A stretch of 64,000 nt of DNA from Lineus longissimus (lineage: Eukaryota > Nemertea > Pilidiophora > Heteronemertea > Lineidae): NCBI RefSeq assembly GCF_910592395.1, contig NC_088316.1:434001-498000 (forward strand), written 5' to 3'. The position numbers and the translations under genes were made by a program. How positions within the stretch are numbered: position 1 is the stretch's first letter; every line of letters starts with the position of its first letter. The notes under the pieces were generated by a model. That model searched no databases. It had not been told where the DNA came from and saw only the letters and a list, made by a program, of their open reading frames with translations. Positions 19,901 through 32,470 of this stretch are shown here, piece by piece.

Positions 19901-22900
19901 AATGATTGCTTAACTGTGAAATGTTATCTTTAGAAAAATGCTCATCAGAAAATCATCAATCGTAAACTACACGTTTAAATTGCATCGTTAGTGAAATGCA
20001 ATCTTCTCAGAGTAAAATGTTTGTGATCCAACACATGATTGCCGTTGAAAGACGAGATGGATTTTTCAATAGTTTGATTTGTTTTCTGATGTTGCATGTT
20101 GGTTTAAAGGAATTGATACCGAACCGGATCATTAGAGAGAGAACTTCCACACTAAAGTACGTCATCACTGATATTTAGGGCATCATCTTGCTAAGTCACC
20201 TCGCGTACAATCTAGAGTACAAACCGCCACGCCACACTAACAACCAATTTTCTGTAATAGCACTGTCCTGTGGAGGGCTCTCTATCACGGTGCACTTGAG
20301 AAAATCTATACCCAGTTTCCTTTTTTGATGTGGACTGCTGGCCACTCGAAACATAGCATAGGTTATTAGGGCCGGTTGATACCTAATAGCCACGCTCAGC
20401 AAGTTAGACAAGGCTCACTTCACAGTTCACTGACCGATATAACACGTAATACCTCCAAGGTAAATGTGAGAAAAAAAGATGATCATAGGAACACTGTTTC
20501 TCAAAACGAACGCCGAGCTAACTTCTCATTCGCTGATACCTCCCACCAGCACCAGCAACAAGTCTTGTCGATTCCATGAACCAATTCTCATATCGAACGT
20601 CTACACTTGAATGATATGAAGCCGTCTGCTTTTTATGATTATACGGGAAGAAAGGTGAAGTGTGTGAAATGACTCAGTCTCTTCAATATCCAGGCCAATT
20701 TGTTGTAGAACGTAGTGATCTTTACCAAGTGTTTTCTCAGTCAAGTATGCAAAATCCCACATCGTCAAGCATTTGTATTGGAGACTGATCTTGGCTACGT
20801 GATCAGTATTCTAGGGTCCTGGCCATTCTGCCTCAGAAAATATTCTACCTTTATGTTATTCGAGTATATTAAAAGAGCAAAGTATACGCAACAATTGCGT
20901 AGAGACAGGAATATCTGATCATAGTATAGTGGAACGATCTTCGTGATAAAACATTGCTCAGGATGAATCTGAATTCTGGCCATTTTGTTTCAGAAGTTTT
21001 CTACCGCACCGTGTTTTTCAGGACATCCGATGTTCGACCAGAGTGAAGTATGCAAACACATGCAGAGTCAACATTCCATCAAGCATTCAGAGAATCCCAT
21101 GGAACTTGTAAATCATCGACAACATTTGATCACCTCATGAGAGCTCGTGATGCTTTTTGCACTTATTCACATTCTGTTTGGCGGCACAAACATTATCGAC
21201 AAGTGTTGTGAAGAGTGTGATAATGTGAAATCAAGAAGTACAATGCTCTGCTATTGGCCGTCAAGTCTCTCGAGTCATGCAAACTCCACCTGCTTCTAAA
21301 ACACACATTCATTTTATGAAAGGTGATTGGAATGCAAGCAACATGTTAAGTGCTTTGTATACTGTAAAGCAGCATAGTGCTTGTCTTTACTTGGCATTTC
21401 AAACTCGGAATAAACAGCACATCAGAGAAGATGTCAGACAGCAAACGTGGGTTTGGATGTTCATGGTGCATTCAAGTGTGAATGCTGCACCTCAGCTTAG
21501 AGGTATGCTCTAAACAAGGGTTCTCAATCGTGACTGCATCACGTATCTTGCAATGACAACAAGTTTTTTCCACGACTCACCTAAAACTGATCCCCCTTGG
21601 TGACTTCTCATCTGCGTTTTTCAAAATAGAACAAGGTGTTGCTGGTGGTGTTTGTCCTCGGATGTTGTCCAAGTTCAAGAACGAAGGTGGCTTTGAACTG
21701 CGGCTGAGCGGTGGGCTGTCTGTGTTGATACCTGGAGTGATAGAAAGTATTGAGACATATTAGTGCTGTCATAGGCCAAACTCAGTTACTGGCCCTAGAA
21801 GGCACCATGCCAGAAAACTGTACTGATAGGCCGATGTGAGGTGGCCTTCATATCTGGCTGGGGGCCAGGTTGTACGTGTTGATACCGAGCAGACATATTA
21901 CAGATGTCAAAAGCCAAAGTCAAAGTTTACTGGGCCCACAAAGCACCACGCTGAAACTGCAGTGTTCTACATGACAGTCTGGCAAGGGATGGGGGGGTCA
22001 GAGTTGATACAGAAAGTATGGAAGTTTGAGCCCTTGCTAAATACATTATTATTTCAGGTATCGCAACTGTTTCCCTGAACATGGAGTTCCTAAACAAATC
22101 CATGTTTCTGATGTTTTTAGATTCCAGTATGACTCAGACAGGTTGATGAGAGGAGCACATGTCGTGTCGGACAAACATCATAAACATGAAAATCTATCAG
22201 GTACCATACTGGTCAGAAGTAACATACTTAGTGGGTAAAGTAGTGGTGTAGTAGGCAGATGTGTAGGATGGAGACCAATACACTAGGGCGATCCCATCGA
22301 GAAGTCACATCCCCAACAGACTGGTGCTAGCTCTACAACAACCCCAGTCAGTCAACAGATCCTGCCAGTAACGTCTGCTCATGGTCATACCTTGTCAGGA
22401 GCAGACGTGTTCTTCTGCCACTCTCACGTTTTCGTTCCAAAGCCAATCTACATCATATCTTGCCCATTAGAAGATAGGAAACATGTTATTTGATCCCAGT
22501 GTTGTCCTCATGCATAAAACATCCATCGCTGCCAATAAAATGCTTGAGAAGTGTTGTAAAGCACCGTGTAAGTGATCATTACGATACTTGATGGGCTGAT
22601 ATGTCCACAGATGAAAAGTCCATAATTAGGAAGCTTTCATAATCAACAAGTCGGTCCACAAAGTAAACACTTCATCTTGTTGTCAAGTGATGATATAAAA
22701 CCACTTTTCTTTATTCTTCCTCAAGATTAATCCAACCTATTGAAGAAGTGTCCATTTTATCAAGCAAGGGGGGGGCAGTGGGGGGGGGGGGGCAGTGTGG
22801 TGTGCAAATTAATACTTTCATTTCAGTATTCTCCTCCTCTTTGGAATTGTGTTCCCAGCAACATTCCTCTCAGTTTTCCTATCTATGTGTTACTGTCGTG

Positions 22901-25900
22901 AATATCACCATCCCTTCAGGAGGCCAAGGCAAAACCTATCACTGTGAGGCTTACAGCTACACCAGGGGTTTATGGTTGCTAATGGCAGCACAGAACGATA
23001 CACACCATTAGTGCAGGGTTTCATTTCCTCGCAACAGATTGACATGAGATCATAAAGGAGAGATAATGGCCACAAAACATGACACCTACAGTTACTTTCT
23101 GTTGTGTTTGGTGTAAAACATGGGATAAGAGGCAATCCCACCACTCACAATTCAATGCATGTTCTATTCTCATTGATGCTAATTGCACCTCTCTAACTAT
23201 ACGTCTCAGGTCGGGTTTGAAGGTCACCCCCCCCACCCCAGCTATCTGAGTCAGTTCTCCAAAGAACCCATAAACACATTTCAAATTCAGCTATCTTATT
23301 ATCATCGTCATCTTACACTTCTCATATGGGTGCAGAACATTGTTGAAAATACCAATGCCAACACTGATTAGTATAACACTACAATGTTTTCCTAGCGCAA
23401 TTAAATGCTATCACTGAATGATCGATTTCAATTAATGAGATGGAACGAACATGCACAGAGGTGGGAGGGAAAGTAACCGAGGGAAAAGCTCGCTCAAGAG
23501 ATTGAACATGCATGATGTATTGAGTCGTAACGAGTTCAGTTAACCCTTCAAGGTCATCCACGATCTTGAATCCATGAAAGCATGTGTGGGATTCTTTTTG
23601 TCAAACTTCAAGTAGCTCGTCATTCAAGGCAACAAGGATTCTGTTTCAAGCCTGGCTAAACGTCAAACCTTTTAGGTTTTCACTTCTGGCCCCCCGGTGG
23701 CCAAGTCAAGAAGCAGATCAGACCGACATTCATTGACAGAGGTCACCTGACCTGAGGGGTCCTGTGTTCATAGCCCTAGCGGTTAAGACATGTGCCACTG
23801 TTTCTGAAATAGGATACAGACAACGGATGACGACGACGACGACGGACGACGGACACAGCGGTGTAGTATAGACTCCCCTACAGTGAGCCAAAAGGGTTTA
23901 CCAAGATGAGCAACTTTACAAAGACGATGCAGTTCCATCAAGGAAGCATATAGCAGCAGCAGATGTCTCACGGATGGCACATGCAACAAGCCGATATGGC
24001 CTCAAGCATCACTGGAAGGAGACTAATCGTAAAGTAGCTTGTCGAGGAACTATATCGGAGGAAATAATACCCGGGTTGAGAAAATACCCGACAGATTGTT
24101 GTTGTGGTTGTGATGGCGTGGATGATGGCGCGGATGTGCAAACAAGGGAAGAAGATATCTGATGCAGGTATTGATCTGAGAGGGAGTGATCTCTTTTGAT
24201 GAGCTATGAGGATGATGGTCTGGATGTTGGGGAAGCAATATATACTCCAGGGGATGACGAGATGATACCCAAGTGGATAGCAAGACTTAGGGAAGAGAAA
24301 TCAACTGAAAATGTCATTGGCCCAAGGTTTTTTCCATAAGCTGTCAAGCAATGTCTTGTCCATGTACTTGAGTGTCTCACTTGACTAATTGGGTTTGTCA
24401 ACTGACCAAGTATCTAATGTCAACTGACCAATTATCTAATGTCAACTGACCAAGTATCTAATGTCAACTGACCAATTATCTAATGTCAACTGACCAATTA
24501 TCTAATGTCAACTGACCAATTAGCTAATGTCAACTGACCAATTATCTAATGTCAACTGACCAATTGTCTAATGTCAACTGACCAATTATCTAATGTCAAC
24601 TGACCAATTATCTAATGTCAACTGACCAATTATCTAATGTCAACTGACCAATTATCTAATGTCAACTGATCAATTATCTAATGTCAACTGATCAATTATC
24701 TAATGTCAACTGATCAATTATCTAATGTCAACTGATCAATTATCTAATGTCAACTGATCAATTATCTAATGTCAACTGACCAATTATCTAATGTCAACTG
24801 ATCAATTTCCCCTTTCCCAAGAGAGCGTCGCTCTTTCAGGCGGTGACCTTGAAATCAGACGAAGGTCATCATGGTTGAAAGACACTGATATCCTCCATGG
24901 CACTTATTTGAAGGGTTTTATGATTAGATTGGACAATAATTGAGCAAACACTGATGAAGAACTTGTTAAGCTCCTAATTCCTATATAATTGCACGCACTC
25001 ATTGGGAGCCGGTGATGACTAATCTGTGTTGAAGCAACAGATGAAGCCATCCTAACACGAGATAATGCGGTCGTCATCACGAAAGCTCCTTCTTCGCAAA
25101 AATATGATTCAGCATCAAACAAGTTTGCGACGCATTGATCTCAATAATGGTGAAGTGCTGGAACAAATCCAGATTTCTTCTTTTTACTTTGAGGTGCACA
25201 TAAAAGTCTCATTTTTAAGGCACCTTGGTGAAACAGAGCACCTTAAAAGACAAGGCCTGTGAATGACATCTCATTACACCCAGAATGTGCTGGCCCAAGT
25301 GATGGTGGAAAATCAAATCATCTCGGCTCACTAGACATTCAACCAACTGTGTTGCTAATCAATATGGACTTCCCAGCGTTTGCCGATCACCCTTTTAGTC
25401 TTGTCCTCGTTGCTTCAAGTTGAGCGTGCCATCTTCAAGGCCATCTCAAGTAGCTTGCTACACACAGACGTCGTCAAGATAACGTATGCAGGCTTATCTT
25501 GGTGAGAGTGACATCTCATTTCTGTTAGTTCTATGTAAACTTGCTCACAATTTCTGTAAGTTCTATGTAAGCTTGCTCACAATTTCTGTAAGTTCTATGT
25601 AAGCTTGCTCACAATTTCTGTTAGTTCTATGTATGAGCTTGCTGGCACCATTTCCAAAATTGAAAAATAGATATTCATTTGTTAAGCTTGATGTTTCTGC
25701 GGTCTAGCAGCACTTACATGTATTCCCCTAAGCATTGATGCAGTTAACGCCACGCTCAGGTTACCCAGATTGGACTGGTGTGCAAGTCTTCTTCCCGCAT
25801 GCTGTCTCTTTCTGAAGGTCACATCTATAATGCACAGTGATAAGCTAGACAAGCCTGCTGACATTCAGATGTGCAACCAATTCAATGATTACCAAACATA

Positions 25901-28900
25901 ACAATATCACAAAGTAGCTTTGCAAGCAAAGTGATTCAGAATCCTGCTCCACTATATAATTTTTTCATTGTGGCTAAATGTTTCTGAGTGTGGCCTACTG
26001 GCAGAGCTACCGGTAAAGGCAGGTGCTGCTGCACCAAACATGAATAGTCAAGGCATCTCATCATTTTTCACTCTCCTTTTCCTTTTTACCAAAGTGATGA
26101 ATGATGTGCAATTTCACCTTCAGGCAGATTTTTTTAAAGTCAGCATCCTTTTCTGTGAATACAAATGCAAATGGGACGTCAGAAAGTGCTGCAAGTCCGC
26201 TGAAAGGAAACCTGCTACCAGTTTGGATTTTTAAAGAGTGTTTTTTCAATGATTGATGGAACTGGTCCGCTTTACCTGACTGCTGCAGCCTAGGGCTGAG
26301 GGCAATTTCACCATCTTGGAGATGCTATAACATGGCTGGTTATCAAAATCAAGATGATTTGGAAAACGTAGTTTTTTGTCCATGGTCTGCGACTCACTTG
26401 TTTGTGGTTGCTATGCAGGCCAAATTAATTCTGGTGCATTCTATCGTCACAAAATTTTTCTATTACATCTCCTTTCAAAATAAACTCCCATCGTTATTTC
26501 ATGATATTCCGAGGGTAGGCTGCAGAAAGAACTAAACATTGGGTGATTTTTCTAATATCAATTAATATTTCATGAAGAACTATCTGTTTTCTAAAGAGTA
26601 GAAAAGCCGACAAGTTTGTCATGCTTTCGAGACGGATGCCGGACTTGTTTTTATCCATTTAATAAATTGCTCGTGAGTTGAACAATTATTTCAAATATTG
26701 GCAACATGAAATTGAAGAAATTGCTTCTCCTGCATCACAATGACTCTATAGAAATGAACTAATTACAACTATGTATATATGTGTTAATTGGGTCTAATTG
26801 TAATGGGATCAATTTGAGAGAAAGGGTAATGTTATGTGTAACACCCAAACTCAATAGTGCAACTTCTAAAGTGCAGACAAGTAATTCTTCATCACAGAAA
26901 CATACAACATTATTTGTGCAATGAGCAGTACAAAATGTAGCTTGCCTGTGGGAAAATGGGTCCAGAACATGTCATGTAGAGCCTCATAGCCTAGTGGTTA
27001 ACACTGCTGGCTACCACGCAATAGGGCCCAGGTTCGATCCCGGGGAGAACCCAGGATTGTATTTCCGGATGAACCGGCATGGCTTTCAAGGAACTAAAAT
27101 TCCTGGCTCTTCACAATACGTACATTAACGTATGAAATACTCGAGGGTCTGTCGGAGGAGACTAAAAGCCGTGGTCCCTTGTACCTGAGTGTCTATGCCA
27201 GGGCAAGTAAAAGATCCTACATAGGTGGACAGTAGCCTATAGTGGACTCCATACCTCCGGCAAAAATCCAATAGGGTTACGACGCCGGCAATGATATGAT
27301 GATGAAATATATGAAATATATGAAATGATTGTAGTGATGAGTAGTTCTTCCCACACCTTGTCAGCTGCGATAAAAATCGCCTGCCAGTAGTGTGCCCAAG
27401 TTTCCCCATTTGTACCTTGTCATCCGTCTGAACTGTCAAACAAATACATGGACTTCTCACCATTCAAATAATGCTCTTTGCACAAAATACATGACAGACG
27501 TTTTTCTTTCAAATGTTACATGACTCATATTTCCTCCACCTCTCACTCGAGCTAAACCCCGACATGTTTTCAGTGGTTTGTCGAAGAGCCCTCAGATCAA
27601 CACTTCATAACTAACCCATAATGACGGATGATCGCCATCAATGATATCACGAAGCGTTAGTTGTCCAATAATGAGACGTAGACCGCTGAAGATTTCAACA
27701 ACCTGGAAAGTGTGGACATGGTTATTGTGGTTTTGAAGAGTTTTTGCCATCTAAACATAAGGGCTGTGACTGTGACGAGGGAACATAGACGAGCTAAAAT
27801 GAAATGAAATAAACTGAAGCGAACACATCGGTTCCTCTATCATGTCTATTGCTACAGCGGAGATAAAGTGAACCTACACCCTTTATTGAACACAATAACA
27901 AGACCAGGGACCGCTTACGAAACCATCGGACAAAAGTGGGACAAACAAATAGGCCAAGCAGGGCTATGTTGTCTTACCTGAGCAAAGGTGTCGATTGTGT
28001 GCATGCGGGTAAAGTGGTGTGAAGGATGAATTAGTCCCGGAATCTATGACAGTGATCATCAAGTTGATTCCCATTTTTGATTTTCCAAATAAAAGTGATA
28101 CCCTGGCTGAACCACATCAGCATGAGACAAAACGCTACTGAAAATGACTCCACTGAGAGCCAGCAATAGTCTTACTGACACTGACAATCAACCAAGAAAC
28201 ATAACTATGAATCTCATACCTGAATCTCCATTGACGCCATAGTTATCAATCTCAGTCACGGTGGTCTCAATCTTCCCCGTGGCACTGTTATGGCTGACGA
28301 TGCTATTCCGTGCGGGATTCCGTGATGGGATGTTACCATTTGGTGGCAGGCTGTGGCTACTGCTCGATTGGTGGTTGGATTTTTGGTTCAAGTTTGTTTG
28401 GTCCTTTCGCTCCTTTGGTTTGCTGGGCACCCATCTGTAATTAGAAATACACAAAACAGAGTTGACAAATCAAACTCCTTGTCTTACCACTGATGCACTA
28501 TGCTCCCGTTCTTGATCAACCTTGGTAACTGAACATTGTCACAGCTGTCAGCCAAATCAGAGCAAAGAATCTCTAGCCTTTTAAAATATCAATTACGTCA
28601 GAAATATATGAGCAGGTCTTGCCTACTTAGACAGGTTGATTCATATTAGATTCATATGTTACATACACATCCTGATGTTAAATCCCATCAAAGCGCTCTG
28701 ACCCATTTGAAAGCTCCTCAATTATTCACGGGATCCATAATTTTGACAGTTTGCTTGGATATTATGTTACCCAGCTGCAATAATGTCATGAATGTTTTAC
28801 TGGGGTTAGCTCTGGGGGAGATACTTGTATCTCACAGTCTGCATGGTCAACTGGTCATAACATGATGTTCTTGATCTCCCATCTAATTCTACATTCCCAT

Positions 28901-31382
28901 TTCATGTATGTTTGGATCATATCTGCCCCATCTTTTTGTTTGGAGGATGAAACCTCCATCATTTTGATCATAGCAAATTGTCAAACATCTCCAGTGGCAG
29001 GCTGAACAATACGCCTCCTTCTACACACTACGTTCTCTGGTCCCTCCTTCAGAGATGGACAAGAGCTAAAGTAGTTTATCATCCAAGAAGTATTTGTAAG
29101 TCAGTGGTGCATGATGGTTGTGACCATCCATCATGCAATCGAGGTGAACTAATCATACGGCCCCTTGGTAAGTGGCCGCGAGAAGAAAGTATCCTCGCTT
29201 AAGACATTTTTATGCAGCGGCAATTTGTCCCTAGACAATCCTCCAAGCACAGAAGTCTCAACCATCCATCAGGCGAGTTGAGCTGACTGCTCTGGAGTAA
29301 AAAGTGGTCATTAGACATGAAGAAGGGATGGAGGATCCTATTCCTAGCCTCTATTGCCTCTCACCAACCACAGGGCAGTACAATTACTCAGCTCCATATT
29401 GCATGATGGATGATCAGGACAGCCATGCTTGGGGCATTTTGTCCTCTGATCAGATGCTTCCACTCAAGTCAAAGTGCTATTTATCTCACAGAGTTTGAGT
29501 TGCAAGATCCTTTCTTATGTCTGCTTCCCAAGGGTGAGTGTAATTAGTTCAGCTAGCTAGTGTGATGGATGGCTGAGACAGCAGATGCTCAGAGAACTGC
29601 CCAGACACAAATTGGCCACTATACATAGTTCATGTCCAGAAGTGGTCACTGACACAACGTCATGGGAGGGTTAATCTCAGTGCACGGATTGCCAAAGACT
29701 CGAACAGTCAAATCAAAAGACTGATGATGACCAAAGGGATAGTATATATCTCAACTCCACATGACCATTTGATATGACCAAACCTTTGATGATGTGGCTG
29801 ATCCTTAGGGATAGGGAATGATGTAATCTCCTTTGAAGGGTAGAACTGAAGGGGCCCTCCGGTGTTGAAATATCACCCCAATTCATCGGGGAAGGAACTA
29901 TGATGTAATCCCCTTTGAAGGGCCGATCTGAGGGGGGCCTTGAGAGGGCAAGAGGGTGATGAATTAGTCATCTGTGTCACTGGATCTCAAGATGGTTATC
30001 AGCCGCAGGCTTCTGATGAGAAATCAGATATCGCAATTAATCGGGCAAAGATGGGCATGTTCATGGAGACAGCAATAGTGGAATATCATTCATTGGCAGA
30101 AATAGAGAAGCTTGGGATAAAGCTGATGAGAAGTGATGCAAGACCGCCTGGAAATAACCAGTCACATGTTCTAATACTTCTTCTCTTGAGCGTTTGATGT
30201 TACTTCAAGCATGCATGGTAGGGGACAGAAATCCAACGGTGGTGTGATTGTCCCTCAATTCGTAATATAGTTCTATCAGATTTCAAACCCAAATAGTCAA
30301 ATGGATCCAGCATATCTGGACACCTAGTGGTAGTAATGCCCACTGGCTGAGCCATCCAAGGAGCCAGATATGTTTTGATGGTTGAAATTTTGACAGAATT
30401 ATGCTGTTGATCCGAAGTCAAATGCAAGCAAAAGTTTATTCCCCGTGTCACAGCAATGGCAATGGCATGAATGGGTTCATATTGATTTTCTTCCACCTGA
30501 TAATTATAGTGATAAGAAGAACTTTTTATATACACCCTGTAATATAGTCCATCCATCTCCATCAAGCAGACAGTGACTGTAAGTGAGGCAAATAAGTCTA
30601 AAGATATTACAACGGCAGCTTTAGAGCCGCTTCAACACTGGTCTCTCATAAGGGGATTTCTTTTTCATACATTTCATTATTGAGAAGTGCAATGAATCAT
30701 TTATATTAGAGAGAGATCTTAGGTTTCAACTGGCTGTGACCACAACTGCACTCTGTTGTGACATGCAGTGTCACTACTTACACTCCAACATCTATCTCCA
30801 CAGTCCAACTGATAACATCACCGACATTTCAACTCATCATTCAACTGATTGTGATTGTGACATTACAAATGTACACTTAAACAGGTTTTTGATTGGTTGT
30901 GACATTTCAAGTGACACAGAAGCCAACTTTAAAGCTTGTTATGACAATAAATTACACAAACCATTGGTCAGATTCAGATGATCGAAATAAGAAAATTCTT
31001 ACATTTGTGTTCCATCAGAACTCGAACTTGAGTCGCTGTCTTGAGCATTTCGCAATCTCCGTCCCTCCGAATCTGAACTGGAATCTAAGCTGTCTTCGTC
31101 ATCTTCGTCCACTTCACTCAGCTCAGTACCACTCTGAGTTGTCATGCTGTTATCATCACCCTGACCTCGCACACCCCCACCCTCAGGGTCAGTATCTAGA
31201 TCGCCAACTTCCAAATCCACACTTTGAGAATGGTCGAATGAATCTGAAAAACTGTCTTCGACATCGCCATGCCGGTCAGTATCAGAGAGGTCAGAGTGGT
31301 TACCCCCAAGATGGATTACCGAGCAGGGGCTTTCTGCCTCATCTGTGGATTCAGCACCAAGATTGTTATCCATATCAGCCAT
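13920..31382 (-). CDS. OTOP: Otopetrin-family proton channel
   Basis: Nine coding exons, in transcript order: 31382-31003, 28434-28220, 17293-17254, 16720-16606, 16386-16161, 15919-15759, 15510-15270, 14983-14882 and 14701-13920 (TGA). All junctions are GT-AG and phases match (2,1,2,0,1,0,1,1), giving 753 residues. Otopetrins are proton-selective channels of the plasma membrane with twelve transmembrane helices. Family signatures seen: LSSLYAVGLVVLGMVLPIAEIF in the first helix exon, GFYIFLYSGAILFLIY, AFGVGSMIHNGLEF, AKFGLMHMIGTNLCVWLR, GILYIMWRNIG, and the strongly conserved C-terminal block with FEKLRLDYNPVQAQFYG and PWSIASHICIPLNILYRFHS. The first two exons encode a long acidic, Ser/Asp/Glu-rich cytoplasmic N-terminus (about 200 residues) with a Ser/Asn-rich stretch, which makes this protein longer than most vertebrate members. 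The 40-nt exon 17254-17293 is inferred from phase and splice sites and is the least certain part. Intron 2 (17294-28219) is 11 kb. Confidence 0.9.
17947..18886. repeat. 111-bp minisatellite
   Basis: About 8.4 tandem copies of a 111-bp unit in the largest otopetrin intron; the ATGATGATAAAGG segment recurs every 111 bp from 18002 (the last copy is offset by 2 bp). Copies differ by few bases. As 111 is divisible by three, long ORFs persist on both strands (18002-18784 plus, 17720-18361 minus). These are by-products of the repeat. Confidence 0.95.
19525..19664. repeat. 35-bp tandem repeat, four copies
   Basis: Four nearly identical copies with core CCATGTACCAACAGGGTTGG, beginning near 19529, 19564, 19599 and 19634, within otopetrin intron 2. 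Confidence 0.9.
21660..22080. other. Diverged tandem duplication in otopetrin intron 2
   Basis: Two related segments of about 165 bp share GTTGATACC, GACATATTA, ACTGGCCC/ACTGGGCC and AAGGCACCA/AAGCACCA in the same order. No coding content is seen. The rest of the intron (17294-28219) shows only AT-rich sequence, a poly-G tract near 22767-22795 and a GAC microsatellite near 23826. Confidence 0.35.
24396..24806. repeat. 22-bp satellite, about 19 copies
   Basis: The unit AATGTCAACTGACCAATTATCT repeats head to tail with no spacers. A block of consecutive copies near 24660-24770 carries GATCAA where the others have GACCAA, showing local spread of a variant. Lies in otopetrin intron 2. Confidence 0.95.
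25519..25645. repeat. 32-bp tandem repeat, four copies
   Basis: Copies begin at 25519, 25551 and 25583, with a diverged fourth at 25615. The core is TTTCTGTAAGTTCTATGTAAG. Lies in otopetrin intron 2. Confidence 0.85.
26978..27332 (+). mobile_element. tRNA-derived SINE
   Basis: The head has a perfect pol III box A, TAGCCTAGTGG (26987-26997), and a near-perfect box B, GGTTCGATCCC (27031-27041), with tRNA-like spacing. A body of about 250 bp follows, including GGGCAAGTAAAAGATCC, and the element ends in a simple tail of ATGATGATGAAATATATGAA type. The missing acceptor-stem pairing and the long body rule out a tRNA gene. Lies in otopetrin intron 2, antisense to the gene. Confidence 0.75.
28435..31002. 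other. Otopetrin intron 1 with degenerate duplications
   Basis: Intron sequence without a recognisable gene. An approximately 37-bp segment at 29820-29856 recurs, diverged, at 29902-29939 (GATGTAATC, CTTTGAAGGG, GGGGCC). GTTGTGAC appears at about 30757 and 30896, the reverse complement of a motif that clusters further downstream. Confidence 0.4.
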
Positions 31383-31477
31383 TTTGATGGGTATTTTGGG
31401 CAGTTTTTAGGGCGAAATTCGGGGAGATGAAAACAAAGACTGGCGGGTTGCAGTCGCCATTTTGGACAATGTTTTCA

Positions 31478-31485
31478 TCACGTGA
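31478..31485. promoter_or_regulatory. Palindromic E-box upstream of otopetrin
   Basis: TCACGTGA lies 96 bases upstream of the otopetrin start codon. This is the extended E-box preferred by MITF/TFE-family factors in animals (CLEAR-type). An AAAATGGCG motif resembling a YY1/initiator site lies between it and the ATG. Function is inferred from position only. Confidence 0.35.
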
Positions 31486-31539
31486 CTCATCCTCAGCATC
31501 TTTTTCCAGATGACGCCACCGTACGGTGTCAGCGGCAGG

Positions 31540-32230
31540 ATGCTGGCATCCTGAAAGTCACAACCATATAAATGACTCACTACCTGGTCTAAGTGGGATG
31601 TATTTCACACTCCGAGATTCTCACAAAAGAACAATAGTTTTCTATGTCAGAATTACTGAAGCCATCAATATCATGAAGAGAGAGACAGGTCATGTTGATG
31701 AGACAAGAGACAAAGTCACAACCACGTCTTGAAACTGAAGACACAACCTCCACAGCAGTCACATACCGCTGTAAATCAAAGATATCCTTCTACAAAATAC
31801 CGGAGACATGATGCATCATCAACGCCATAAGACTAAAGCTAACAGTAATGCACCAGTTGAAGACACCAGTGACATAATGCTGGTCAATGGGCATGGTAGG
31901 AATTTGGTAACACTGAGGTTGTGATGGGAGGGGTGCAGCATTTCACCATCACTAAGGAATTTTCAAATCACAAATTTGAGTTTTTAAGAGAACCACTAGA
32001 AAGCAGAACAGTCGCCCAAGTATTACTTCAGGTAATGTCACAACCAGAGATGCTGTTATTGAGACAACTGTCTTCAAGATCAGACCTGGCTTCCAACAAC
32101 TGGAGACACAATTTCCCACCACATATTGATGGGTCACAATCCTCCGTCTCCCAATCATAACTTATTTCAATGGCTCACAGGAAAACAGTCAGAAATCGAA
32201 CACAGACAAAGTCACAACTACCAGATATTC
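31540..32230. repeat. Degenerate ~160-bp tandem repeat with GTCACAAC core
   Basis: GTCACAAC occurs at about 31557, 31715, 32035 and 32211, with a damaged version near 31875, so spacing is close to 160 bp. Flanks share GACAAAGTCACAAC and similar text. Further isolated copies lie in AIMP1 introns near 33903 and 34591. No coding sequence is seen between otopetrin and AIMP1. Confidence 0.5.
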
Positions 32231-32470
32231 AAATTTTCAGCCACTGTACTCTTTTGAGGACTGTGAAGCAGTTGGCAGAAGTTCAAACAAATTTTCATAT
32301 TTTGTATCTGGTTACATAATGAGCATGTTACCTTGGTGACTGCTTGGTGACTTATCGATGTACAATGTTGTAAGCTGGACACAGAAATAACACAATCCAT
32401 AGGGTTTATATCATAATATATTTCTCATTAATAATTTTGAAAGACAATTCCATTGAAAGTAGCACATTTC

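Noticed and set aside
24396-24806. Regularly spaced short repeat that could suggest CRISPR
   Set aside because: The 22-bp units are head to tail with no unique spacers, and the DNA is animal.
26987-27060. tRNA gene
   Set aside because: Boxes A and B are good, but the acceptor stem does not pair and the sequence runs into a SINE body and tail.
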